From NCBI RefSeq assembly GCF_001909055.1, contig NZ_LVWI01000048.1:144780-208779 (forward strand): 64,000 nt of DNA, read 5' to 3'. Below are positions 51,051 to 58,462 of the stretch, in pieces. The notes beneath the pieces are model-generated. The model searched no databases. It was not told where the DNA came from and saw only the letters and a program-made list of their open reading frames with translations. Position 1 is the first letter of the stretch, and each line of letters begins with the position of its first letter. A program made the position numbers and the translations under genes. The stretch comes from Paenibacillus helianthi. GTDB lineage: Bacteria; Bacillota; Bacilli; Paenibacillales; Paenibacillaceae.

Positions 51051-51986
51051 TTACTGATCAGCAGCGTCCTGGAGAAATTGCTCAACCTCCGGCAGCTGCG
51101 GAAGCGACGGAATCGCACCCTTCTTGCCTACAGCCAGCGCACCGACAGCATTCGCAAATCTGACCGCTTCGTCAAGCGTCTTTCCTTTGGTAAGCTGCCA
51201 GGCCAGGGCTCCGTTAAAAGAATCTCCAGCCGCTACCGTGTCAACAGCTTGTACAGGAAAACCGGGAATATGCAGACTTCCGGCATGATTCACAATTAGC
51301 GCTCCTTTGGGACCGAGGGTCACAATAACGTTACTGACCCCTTTTTGTAACAAAATACGCGCCGCTTGCTCTGCATCATCAATACTGTTCACGGCCATTC
51401 CTGCCAGGATGCCCGCTTCCGTCTCATTGGGTGTCAGGTAGGTAACATGCTGGAGAAATGCATCATCAAGAGCCCGGGCCGGTGCAGGGTTCAGGATTAC
51501 CGGGATTCCATGCCTGTCGGCAATAGCCGCAGCATGTGCACACATAGAGAGGTCCGTCTCCAGCTGCAAGACCACCATTTCCGCCTGGCTGATGATCGGC
51601 GCAAGTGCTGCAATATCCGCTGGACCCATCTCGGTATTCGCCCCTGGCACAACGATAATCCGGTTCTCCCCTTCTCCGTCCACAACGATGGAAGCGACCC
51701 CCGTACTAAGTGTTTCACTCTGTCCAATATGCTCGGTATGGATATGCTCCTGGCGCATGACCTCAAGCAGCTCGCTGCCGAAGGCATCCTTACCTACTCT
51801 GCCGATCATCGTCACCTCTGCGCCAAGACGGGCTGCTGCTGCTGCCTGATTTGCGCCCTTCCCGCCTGGAGACAGGGTAAAGTCCTGTCCGAACAATGTC
51901 TCTCCGGCCTCTGGTGCCCGGCTTGTGCGCACCACCATATCCATGTTCAGGCTGCCAATTATTACTATACCCAATCTGTTCACCAT
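51051..51986 (-). CDS. rbsK: Ribokinase
   Basis: 311 residues of the PfkB family. Motif 1 'LSPGGKGANQAAAAARLGAE' and motif 2 'VDTVAAGDSFNGALAW' with the catalytic Asp and anion hole. 'GSLNMDMV' is the ribokinase start. It phosphorylates ribose at O5 in the cytoplasm. The annotated ATG has only a weak AGG upstream; a TTG 12 bp later with AGGATGG is possible. There are no ribose transporter genes beside it. aroD follows by 42 bp. Confidence 0.93.
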   Translation of the reverse strand: MVNRLGIVIIGSLNMDMVVRTSRAPEAGETLFGQDFTLSPGGKGANQAAAAARLGAEVTMIGRVGKDAFGSELLEVMRQEHIHTEHIGQSETLSTGVASIVVDGEGENRIIVVPGANTEMGPADIAALAPIISQAEMVVLQLETDLSMCAHAAAIADRHGIPVILNPAPARALDDAFLQHVTYLTPNETEAGILAGMAVNSIDDAEQAARILLQKGVSNVIVTLGPKGALIVNHAGSLHIPGFPVQAVDTVAAGDSFNGALAWQLTKGKTLDEAVRFANAVGALAVGKKGAIPSLPQLPEVEQFLQDAADQ

Positions 51987-52056
51987 CCTAACTTGTTACA
52001 CTCTATCTTACTCGGGTTTACCCGGTTTTATCAAACCCCATTTCTCTCTGTACTAA

Positions 52057-52110
52057 GCAGAAACGGCACCGTCCTTTAAAGGACGATACCGTTTCTGCGA
52101 GAAATAACTT
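52057..52110. repeat. Dispersed stem-loop repeat, copy 2
   Basis: GCAGAAACGG, CGTCCTTTAAAGGACG, CCGTTTCTGC (52057-52098), then GAGAAATAA. Nearly self-complementary over 42 bp. It lies between rbsK and the stalk-domain gene on the same strand. It shares the core with 17021-17080. Confidence 0.8.
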
Positions 52111-52156
52111 CCTCTTGAACATGCATTGCTATGCAGCCTGAGGCTGCTGTTATCCT

Positions 52157-53098
52157 CTACTCTTCGTAGATGACTACCGATTGGGATTCCGGCTCCCACT
52201 TCACAGTAGCTTTCAGAGCTTCACTGACAAAGCGGACAGGCACAACCGTATTGCCCTTAACGATGGCCGGCGCTACCTGAAGAGTGACTGCCTTACCGTT
52301 GACATACGCCGTCTTGTTATTAATAAACAGCTTCACCGTGGTCCCTTCGCGGGTCATGGTCACCGAACGCTCCTTCCCATTCCATACCACTTCAGCCTGC
52401 AAGGCTTCAGCAATCGCCTTGAACGGTACCAATGTGCTTCCGGATGTAACAATAGGAGCAACGCCAGAGGTGGACTCTTCACCGTTAACGTACAGCTTTA
52501 CCCCGTTTTTGCCGGTTTGTGCATACAGCTTACCAAGCTTTTTATACGAGTTCAGATTCTTTACGTTAGCCAGAATAGCTTCTTTCTGGACGTATACTGC
52601 ATCGGTTACACTGCCCTTTTGGTTCAGAATCTCCGCAAGTGCCGACAATGCGGCATCCTTATCTTTAATGGCTACCAGCTCAGCCTTCATTTCTGGTGTC
52701 AGCTCCGTAGAATACTGGGTCAATAAAAGCTCTGCAATCACGGCCCCTGCCGGTTTGTCCTTTACATTTTCGATAGCATGCAGAAGACCCTTATATCCAT
52801 TATGGCCCTTATTTTCATATGTAGCATAGGTAACAGTAGTAACGGACTCTTTATCCTTTTCTTTGATACTCACATTTTCCTTGTCCTTGTCTTTATCTTT
52901 ATCTTTATCCTTGTCTGTTGGTGCTGTTGCATTAAAAGGTACCGCAGCTGGAGCTTCTACTATACTTTTGCCATTGCCGTTGCCGTTACCGTTACCGTTC
53001 CCCCTACCATTATTGTTTTCGGATTTGGCCTGTGCCGCTCCTGACATCATGCTGATGGCCAGCAAGCAGCTTGCAAGAATACTGACGGTTTTTTTCAT
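52157..53098 (-). CDS. Secreted protein with copper-amine-oxidase-N (stalk) domain
   Basis: 313 residues. A signal peptide ends 'MMSGAAQA'. A low-complexity stretch (Gly-Asn dipeptides near residues 32-45, then Lys-Asp dipeptides and Lys/Glu runs) forms a flexible linker. A helical middle region (~110-205) follows. The C-terminal ~110 residues are a copper amine oxidase N-terminal-like domain: 'KLYVNGEESTSGVAPIVTSG', 'TLVPFKAIAEALQAEVVWNG', 'VTMTREGTTVKLFINNKTAY', 'NTVVPVRFVSEALKATVKW'. Extracellular, cell-wall-linked in relatives. No sortase signal. Function unknown. Confidence 0.88.
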   Translation of the reverse strand: MKKTVSILASCLLAISMMSGAAQAKSENNNGRGNGNGNGNGNGKSIVEAPAAVPFNATAPTDKDKDKDKDKDKENVSIKEKDKESVTTVTYATYENKGHNGYKGLLHAIENVKDKPAGAVIAELLLTQYSTELTPEMKAELVAIKDKDAALSALAEILNQKGSVTDAVYVQKEAILANVKNLNSYKKLGKLYAQTGKNGVKLYVNGEESTSGVAPIVTSGSTLVPFKAIAEALQAEVVWNGKERSVTMTREGTTVKLFINNKTAYVNGKAVTLQVAPAIVKGNTVVPVRFVSEALKATVKWEPESQSVVIYEE

Positions 53099-53385
53099 GT
53101 GACCGGTTCCCCCTATGTTGTGATAAATATCTTTATTTATTTCGGCTGCCGGCTCTCACTTTATGAGCAGAAATGAATTTTCGGGATAATAAGCTCGGGC
53201 CGGAATTTGCAACGCTACTTCAGTCCTAGCCTGCGGGGCCTACTCCACGGAGCCATCCAATCGTTTAGGGAAAATGCTGCTTTACATCGGGCCATTTCTT
53301 TTTAAAAATTCGGTATGCTTTTTTTCTTCAAATGTGCTAAAATAGATGTGCAATCGCTTCCAGGAAAGCTTTTTCGCCCATTTGA
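53099..53385. other. Divergent intergenic region without a gene
   Basis: The 363-bp space between the secreted protein gene and the phosphorylase gene has no ORF with a ribosome site. GCTAAAAT near 53333-53342 could be a -10 element for the phosphorylase. The rest shows nothing clear. Confidence 0.4.
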
Positions 53386-53397
53386 GCAAACGTTTGC
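53386..53397. promoter_or_regulatory. cre-like palindrome upstream of the glucan phosphorylase gene
   Basis: GCAAACGTTTGC, a perfect 12-bp dyad with the central CG of cre/LacI operators. It lies 65 bp before the start. Probable CcpA or LacI-family site. Confidence 0.65.
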
Positions 53398-53461
53398 ACC
53401 TTAGATTAAGCCTGCAGTAACGCCAGTTTTTACTCTACTATGTATTTAGGAGGCTTATCAA

Positions 53462-55078
53462 GTGAACCAGAACCAATTACCGTCAGTAGCTTATTTCAGC
53501 ATGGAGTACGGACTGCATTCCGACTTCAAAATGTACGCCGGTGGCCTGGGCATATTGGCCGGAGACTACATCAAGGGTGCCAAAGATATTAACGCTCCAA
53601 TCATCCCCATCGGCCTGAAATGGAAGCAAGGCTACACGGACCAAAAGATTGACGCTAACGGCGATCCCTACGACTCCTACCACAATTACGTCTATGATTT
53701 CCTTGAGGATACAGGCGTAAAGGTCACCGTTAAGGTCCGCAAGATCGATGTAGTCTGCAAGGTCTGGAAAACCGATCATTTCGGCAATAATCCACTGTAT
53801 CTGCTCGATACGGATATTCCGGAGAACGGAGATGCCTGGATTACGGGCCAGCTCTACGGCTGGTTTGGGGAAGAACGGATCGCACAGGAGATTGTCCTCG
53901 GAATAGGCGGGGTAAAAGCCATGCGCGCACTGGATATTCCGATTGACGTCTACCATTTCAACGAGGGACATGCGGCACTGGCGGCTATTGAACTAATCCG
54001 TGAAAAAATGTCCGGCGGCAGCACCTTTGAAGAAGCCTGGAAAGCTACACGGGAAGAGGTTGTGTTCACTACACATACACCGATTAAGGAAGGCAATGAG
54101 ACGCATCCGCTGGATCGTCTGGAGTATATGAGTGCTTTTAACGGCTTGACCCGTGACCAAATGGAGCGCATCGGCGGTGATCCGTTCAATATGACCGTAG
54201 CCGGACTGCGCCTGTCGCGTATCTCTAACGCTGTGGCCCAGCTTCATGCCGATACCGCGAATAAAATGTGGAAGGAAGTCGCGGGCCGTTCGGAGATCAT
54301 CGGCATCACCAATGCCATTCATACCCCAACCTGGGTCGATGAACGGATGACCAGAGCCTTCGAAGAAGACGGCGATCTGTGGGCCGCACATAAGGAGATC
54401 AAAGGCGAGTTAATCGGTTTTATTGAAGAACGTTCCGGCATCTCGCTGAATGCGGACAATCTGCTGATCGGCTTCTCCCGGCGGGCGGCACCTTACAAAC
54501 GCAGCGACCTGATTTTTTCCCAACCTGAGATTATTGAGCCTTACCTGGAGAGTGGCCGCATCCAAATCGTATTCTCCGGCAAAGCCCATCCGCTGGATGA
54601 CAACGGCAAAAAAATCGTCAGCAACCTCGTGGCCATGATGAAAAAATATCCGAAGAGCGTAGTGTTCCTGGAAAATTACGATATGACGATCGGAGCAATG
54701 CTGACGCGCGGTTCCGATATTTGGCTCAACAATCCGCGCCGTCCGCTGGAAGCCAGCGGCACCTCCGGCATGAAGGCTGCCATGAACGGTGTCCTGAACT
54801 GTTCCATCCTTGACGGCTGGTGGCCGGAAGCCTGCATCGACGGGGAAAATGGCTGGCAGATTGGAGACGGCTTCGAGACGAATGATTTCGCTGTGCTTGA
54901 CCAGCATGACAGCGATGCCCTCTACGACACACTCCTGAACCGCGTCCTCCCAACCTTCTATAAGGATAAGGAGAAGTGGGTACAGATGATGCGCAAGAGC
55001 ATCGAAACCACCCGTACCGAATTCGCGAGCAAACGGATGCTGGAGGAATATTACAACCGGATGTATATCAAAGGTTAA
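53462..55078 (+). CDS. Alpha-glucan phosphorylase (short type, GT35)
   Basis: 538 residues, the short GT35 form that lacks the allosteric N-terminus of muscle glycogen phosphorylase. GTG start after AGGAGG. Landmarks: 'YFSMEYGLHSDFKMYAGGLG', 'EERIAQEIVLGIGGVKAMRA', 'HFNEGHAALAAIELI', and the PLP and substrate site 'EASGTSGMKAAMNGVLNCS' followed by 'LDGWWPEA'. It releases glucose-1-phosphate from alpha-1,4-glucans in the cytoplasm. There is no glg cluster beside it. The cre-like site suggests catabolite control. Confidence 0.93.
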   Translation: MNQNQLPSVAYFSMEYGLHSDFKMYAGGLGILAGDYIKGAKDINAPIIPIGLKWKQGYTDQKIDANGDPYDSYHNYVYDFLEDTGVKVTVKVRKIDVVCKVWKTDHFGNNPLYLLDTDIPENGDAWITGQLYGWFGEERIAQEIVLGIGGVKAMRALDIPIDVYHFNEGHAALAAIELIREKMSGGSTFEEAWKATREEVVFTTHTPIKEGNETHPLDRLEYMSAFNGLTRDQMERIGGDPFNMTVAGLRLSRISNAVAQLHADTANKMWKEVAGRSEIIGITNAIHTPTWVDERMTRAFEEDGDLWAAHKEIKGELIGFIEERSGISLNADNLLIGFSRRAAPYKRSDLIFSQPEIIEPYLESGRIQIVFSGKAHPLDDNGKKIVSNLVAMMKKYPKSVVFLENYDMTIGAMLTRGSDIWLNNPRRPLEASGTSGMKAAMNGVLNCSILDGWWPEACIDGENGWQIGDGFETNDFAVLDQHDSDALYDTLLNRVLPTFYKDKEKWVQMMRKSIETTRTEFASKRMLEEYYNRMYIKG

Positions 55079-55093
55079 CCGTTAGCAACAATG

Positions 55094-55129
55094 TCCCGCC
55101 TCCAGCTTCATGCTGCAGGCGGGATTTTT
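55094..55129. terminator. Terminator of the phosphorylase gene
   Basis: TCCCGCCT (55094-55101) pairs with AGGCGGGA (55117-55124), followed by TTTTT. It overlaps the stop of the convergent diguanylate cyclase gene. Confidence 0.85.
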
Positions 55130-56369
55130 ACATTGTGCCGCTTACGGTGGATACTCTGTTGCGGCCGCTCGTTTTCGCCACATACAACCCCTGATCTGCG
55201 AGTTCCGTCAGTAGCGCAATATCCCCCGGATTTGCCGCTTCACCTGCGGCGGCGCCTATGCTCACTGTAATATAGGAGCTGACTTCAGAATATCCGTGGT
55301 GAACAGACATTTGTTGAATACGCATACGAATTCTTTCACTAAGCTCCATGGCCCCGTTCACCCCGGTATCAATCGCTGCAACCACGAACTCTTCACCCCC
55401 CAGCCGGGCTGCAAATTGCCGCTCCCCCTCCATTTCCCCATGAATCACCTGAGCCACTTCTTTAATGATCCGGTCCCCTTCAGCATGCCCGTAGTTGTCG
55501 TTGAAAGGTTTGAAGTAATCAATATCAATGATTAATACAGCAACCATACTGGCTGCTTCTTTGCCTGAGCTTAATAGCTGCTGCATCCTTTGGTCGAAAG
55601 CACGGCGGTTCGGAATTTCTGTCAGCGCATCGATAAGGGATAGCCTTTGCAGCTCCCCGTTGGCCCGGGCCAGTTCCTGATGCACCTTTTCATTCTGAAT
55701 CACCTGCTCCTCCAGCTTGCGGTGGCTGTTCCCCAGCAGTATCCGGTTATAATAATTGCTGCAATAGTTCACATAGAGAATTCTTGACGCCACCCAGGTA
55801 AAGAAAAGGAACAAAGTCAGATTTATGTAGTGTCCTATCAGTACATTCGAAGACGATTGGAACAAGGGGAGCCCGATATACAGCAGTCCTGCCGAGACTC
55901 CATACAGGCACAGCATCATTTTGTTGTTGAAATAAAAGATGACTGAAATGCTGACCAGATTAATTACAAAAGCCATCACTTGCCCATATAGCCGCTGATC
56001 GGACAACGTCACGACAGAACCCCAAATCACAAAAGTATACGCATATACGATGAACAGCTTCTCATACAGCCGATACCTGCCCTCCACCTGTTTGGCATCT
56101 CTTTCATAGGCCGCAGCTCCCAGCAGAAAAGCCACATTCAGTCCGATCATGAAAACATACATTATAAAATAAAAGCTGAAATGAAAGCTATCGTGTATCT
56201 TAGTGAAAGACGCTGCCAAGTCAGTGACTGCCAAAGCTGATTCAATGCCTATAATAATTTTAGCAAACAGCTTACCTCTCGAAATATTTTCCTTAAGTGT
56301 AAGTATGTGCAGCTCTCTGCGCTCCTCACCCGTCATCGTGAATGGCAGACTAATCAGCCGATCCAGCAT
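55128..56369 (-). CDS. Membrane diguanylate cyclase (GGDEF)
   Basis: 413 residues. About six hydrophobic segments make up the first ~200 residues; a short coiled coil ('YNRILLGNSHRKLEEQVIQN', part) links to the GGDEF domain (~245-405). The active site is 'ARLGGEEFVVAAID' (GGEEF), with 'IDIDYFKPFNDNYGHAEGDR'. It makes cyclic di-GMP on the cytoplasmic side. No RxxD inhibitory site is obvious. Divergent from the catalase gene. Confidence 0.92.
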   Translation of the reverse strand: MLDRLISLPFTMTGEERRELHILTLKENISRGKLFAKIIIGIESALAVTDLAASFTKIHDSFHFSFYFIMYVFMIGLNVAFLLGAAAYERDAKQVEGRYRLYEKLFIVYAYTFVIWGSVVTLSDQRLYGQVMAFVINLVSISVIFYFNNKMMLCLYGVSAGLLYIGLPLFQSSSNVLIGHYINLTLFLFFTWVASRILYVNYCSNYYNRILLGNSHRKLEEQVIQNEKVHQELARANGELQRLSLIDALTEIPNRRAFDQRMQQLLSSGKEAASMVAVLIIDIDYFKPFNDNYGHAEGDRIIKEVAQVIHGEMEGERQFAARLGGEEFVVAAIDTGVNGAMELSERIRMRIQQMSVHHGYSEVSSYITVSIGAAAGEAANPGDIALLTELADQGLYVAKTSGRNRVSTVSGTM

Positions 56370-56474
56370 GTTGACTCCCCCTAACTGCCCAAACTCCCTG
56401 TAATTCCAACAGCCCCATTATCGTTCATTTTTAAGCCTGAGCGCAACAGAAAATGCTTGGTTCTCCAGAGTTAT

Positions 56475-56489
56475 TTAAAATAATTATAA
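56475..56489. promoter_or_regulatory. PerR/Fur-type box upstream of katA
   Basis: TTAAAATAATTATAA matches the PerR consensus TTATAATNATTATAA at all but one defined position. It lies 88 bp before the katA start and ~105 bp before the divergent GGDEF gene. A peroxide-responsive control of katA is the natural reading. Confidence 0.65.
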
Positions 56490-56576
56490 TTTAGGATTGA
56501 TATTTTAAATTTTTTTGATATCATAGTATTTATACTTATTCTAAATTCAAATCTTAATACGAGGTGGAGATTATTC

Positions 56577-58034
56577 ATGAGTGAGAACCATAACAGACTT
56601 ACAACAAGCTGGGGAGCACCTGTAGGGGATAACCAGAACTCCATGACAGCCGGTTCCCGTGGACCTACGCTGCTGCAGGATGTACATTTGCTGGAAAAGC
56701 TGGCGCATTTCAACCGGGAGCGTGTGCCCGAACGTGTGGTTCATGCCAAAGGAGCCGGAGCCCATGGTTATTTTGAAGTCACTCAGGACCTGTCCAAATA
56801 TACCAAAGCAGCTTTCCTGTCCGAAGTGGGCAAACGCACACCCATGTTCATCCGATTCTCGACAGTAGCCGGGGAACTGGGGTCTTCCGATACCGTTCGT
56901 GATCCGCGTGGCTTCGCCGTGAAATTTTATACCGAAGAAGGCAATTACGATCTGGTCGGTAATAATACACCTGTCTTTTTCATCCGTGATGCAATCAAAT
57001 TCCCGGACTTTATCCATACCCAGAAACGCCATCCGCAGACCCATCTGAAGAATCCCAATGCCGTCTGGGACTTCTGGTCCCTTTCACCGGAGTCGCTGCA
57101 TCAAGTTACGATTCTGATGTCCGACCGCGGCATACCGGCTACGCTCCGCCATATGCACGGCTTCGGGAGCCACACATTCAAATGGGTCAATGCCGAGGGT
57201 GCAGCAGTATGGGTCAAATACCATTTCAAAACAGAGCAGGGCGTAAAGAATCTCGATGTGAATCTGGCCGCGCAAATCGCCGGAGAGAATCCGGATTATC
57301 ATACAGAGGATTTGTTCAATGCGATTGATAAGGGAGATTTCCCTGCCTGGAGACTGCATGTGCAGATTATGCCTGTAGAAGATGCTGATACCTACCGGTT
57401 TGATCCCTTCGATGTAACCAAGGTATGGTCGCAAAAAGATTACCCGCTCATTGAAGTAGGCCGCATGGTATTGGACCGCAATCCGGAGAATTATTTCGCG
57501 GAAGTGGAGCAGGCTACATTTTCTCCTGGCTCCTTTGTCCCCGGGATTGAAGCTTCTCCTGATAAAATGCTGCAGGGCCGTCTCTTCGCCTATGGCGATG
57601 CCCACCGCTACCGTGTAGGTGCGAATCACAATCAGTTGCCTATTAACCGCCCTATCGCCGAGGTGAACAATAACCAGCGCGACGGCGCGATGATCCATGG
57701 TAATAACGGCGGCGGTTCCGTCTACTACGAACCGAACAGCTTCGGCGGAGCGACAGAATCGCCTGCGCACAAGCCGGCAGCGTTTGAAGTCACCGGGCAG
57801 GCCGACAGTGTGTCCTATAATCATGACGATCACTACACTCAGCCCGGGGACCTCTACCGTTTGTTGAGTGAAGAAGAACGTGCACGCCTGATCCGCAATA
57901 TTGTAGGCGCCATGACCCCCGTCGAGAACGAAGAGATCAAGCTCCGCCAGATCGGACACTTCTACAAAGCAGATCCTAAGTTCGGCCAGCGCATAGCTGA
58001 AGGTTTGGGACTGACTATACCGCAAGGCGAGTAA
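56577..58034 (+). CDS. katA: Catalase, heme-containing (KatA type)
   Basis: 485 residues, the usual length of small-subunit monofunctional catalases that turn hydrogen peroxide to water and oxygen. Distal His in 'RVVHAKGAGAHGYF', Asn region 'NTPVFFIRDAIKFPDFIH', heme-ligand Tyr in 'GRLFAYGDAHRYRVGANH'. Cytoplasmic. GAGG ribosome site upstream. A PerR-like box lies upstream and a hairpin terminator downstream. Confidence 0.96.
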   Translation: MSENHNRLTTSWGAPVGDNQNSMTAGSRGPTLLQDVHLLEKLAHFNRERVPERVVHAKGAGAHGYFEVTQDLSKYTKAAFLSEVGKRTPMFIRFSTVAGELGSSDTVRDPRGFAVKFYTEEGNYDLVGNNTPVFFIRDAIKFPDFIHTQKRHPQTHLKNPNAVWDFWSLSPESLHQVTILMSDRGIPATLRHMHGFGSHTFKWVNAEGAAVWVKYHFKTEQGVKNLDVNLAAQIAGENPDYHTEDLFNAIDKGDFPAWRLHVQIMPVEDADTYRFDPFDVTKVWSQKDYPLIEVGRMVLDRNPENYFAEVEQATFSPGSFVPGIEASPDKMLQGRLFAYGDAHRYRVGANHNQLPINRPIAEVNNNQRDGAMIHGNNGGGSVYYEPNSFGGATESPAHKPAAFEVTGQADSVSYNHDDHYTQPGDLYRLLSEEERARLIRNIVGAMTPVENEEIKLRQIGHFYKADPKFGQRIAEGLGLTIPQGE

Positions 58035-58055
58035 CCTATCCCCTATTGTACAAAT

Positions 58056-58086
58056 AAGCCTCGGCCGTGAAGGCCGGGCTTTATTT
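58056..58086 (+). terminator. Terminator of katA
   Basis: AAGCC-t-CGGCC and GGCCG-GGCTT hairpin followed by TTATTT, about 20 bp after the stop. Confidence 0.7.
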
Positions 58087-58142
58087 CATTCTGCCCGTCT
58101 GCCTATTTATAACCTGGCTCTCACAAGCTTCTTCATACAAAC

Positions 58143-58200
58143 AGCCTGTGCCGCGTAATTCCTTCCGGAACAGCGCAGCACAGGCTCGATTATTTTTTAT
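58143..58200 (+). terminator. Second terminator-like hairpin
   Basis: AGCCTGTGC (58143-58151) pairs with GCACAGGCT (58177-58185), and a T-run ATTATTTTTTAT follows. Possibly a backup terminator of katA or the end of an untracked transcript. Confidence 0.55.
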
Positions 58201-58248
58201 AGAAACTGGTTATACCAATCAGGGTCTTAATTTCATTCCATAAGTCAA

Positions 58249-58274
58249 AAGCCTGACCAATGATGGTCAGGCTT
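58249..58274 (-). terminator. Terminator-like hairpin, minus strand
   Basis: AAGCCTGACCA and TGGTCAGGCTT form an 11-bp perfect stem with a short loop; TTTT follows on the minus strand. Likely ends transcription from the stalk-domain gene. Confidence 0.6.
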
Positions 58275-58359
58275 ACAAAGCTACTCCAATATTGTCTTTT
58301 CAATGCATTTTGTACAAATATAAGGATTTATATGTTTCACACCATTAACCATTCTCATA

Positions 58360-58451
58360 TATCTCGCTGAAACGGATATCTGAAAGCGATACGTAGCATC
58401 GCTATCTGCTTCGGAAGCATAACCTTGTAAGAGGACGGCATAGCCGTTTCC
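58360..58451. repeat. Dispersed stem-loop repeat, copy 3 (reversed, longer loop)
   Basis: On the minus strand GGAAACGGCTATGCCGTCC...ATCCGTTTCAGCGAGATATA matches copy 1 in both arms. The loop is longer and holds its own AGCGAT/ATCGCT hairpin. It lies just after the stop of the 759-residue secreted protein gene. Confidence 0.7.
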
Positions 58452-58462
58452 ACTTGAGCGAG

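Noticed and set aside
53462..55078. Starch/glycogen synthase
   Set aside because: The start resembles GT5 enzymes loosely, but EASGTSGMKAAMNG and YFSMEYGLH are phosphorylase landmarks.
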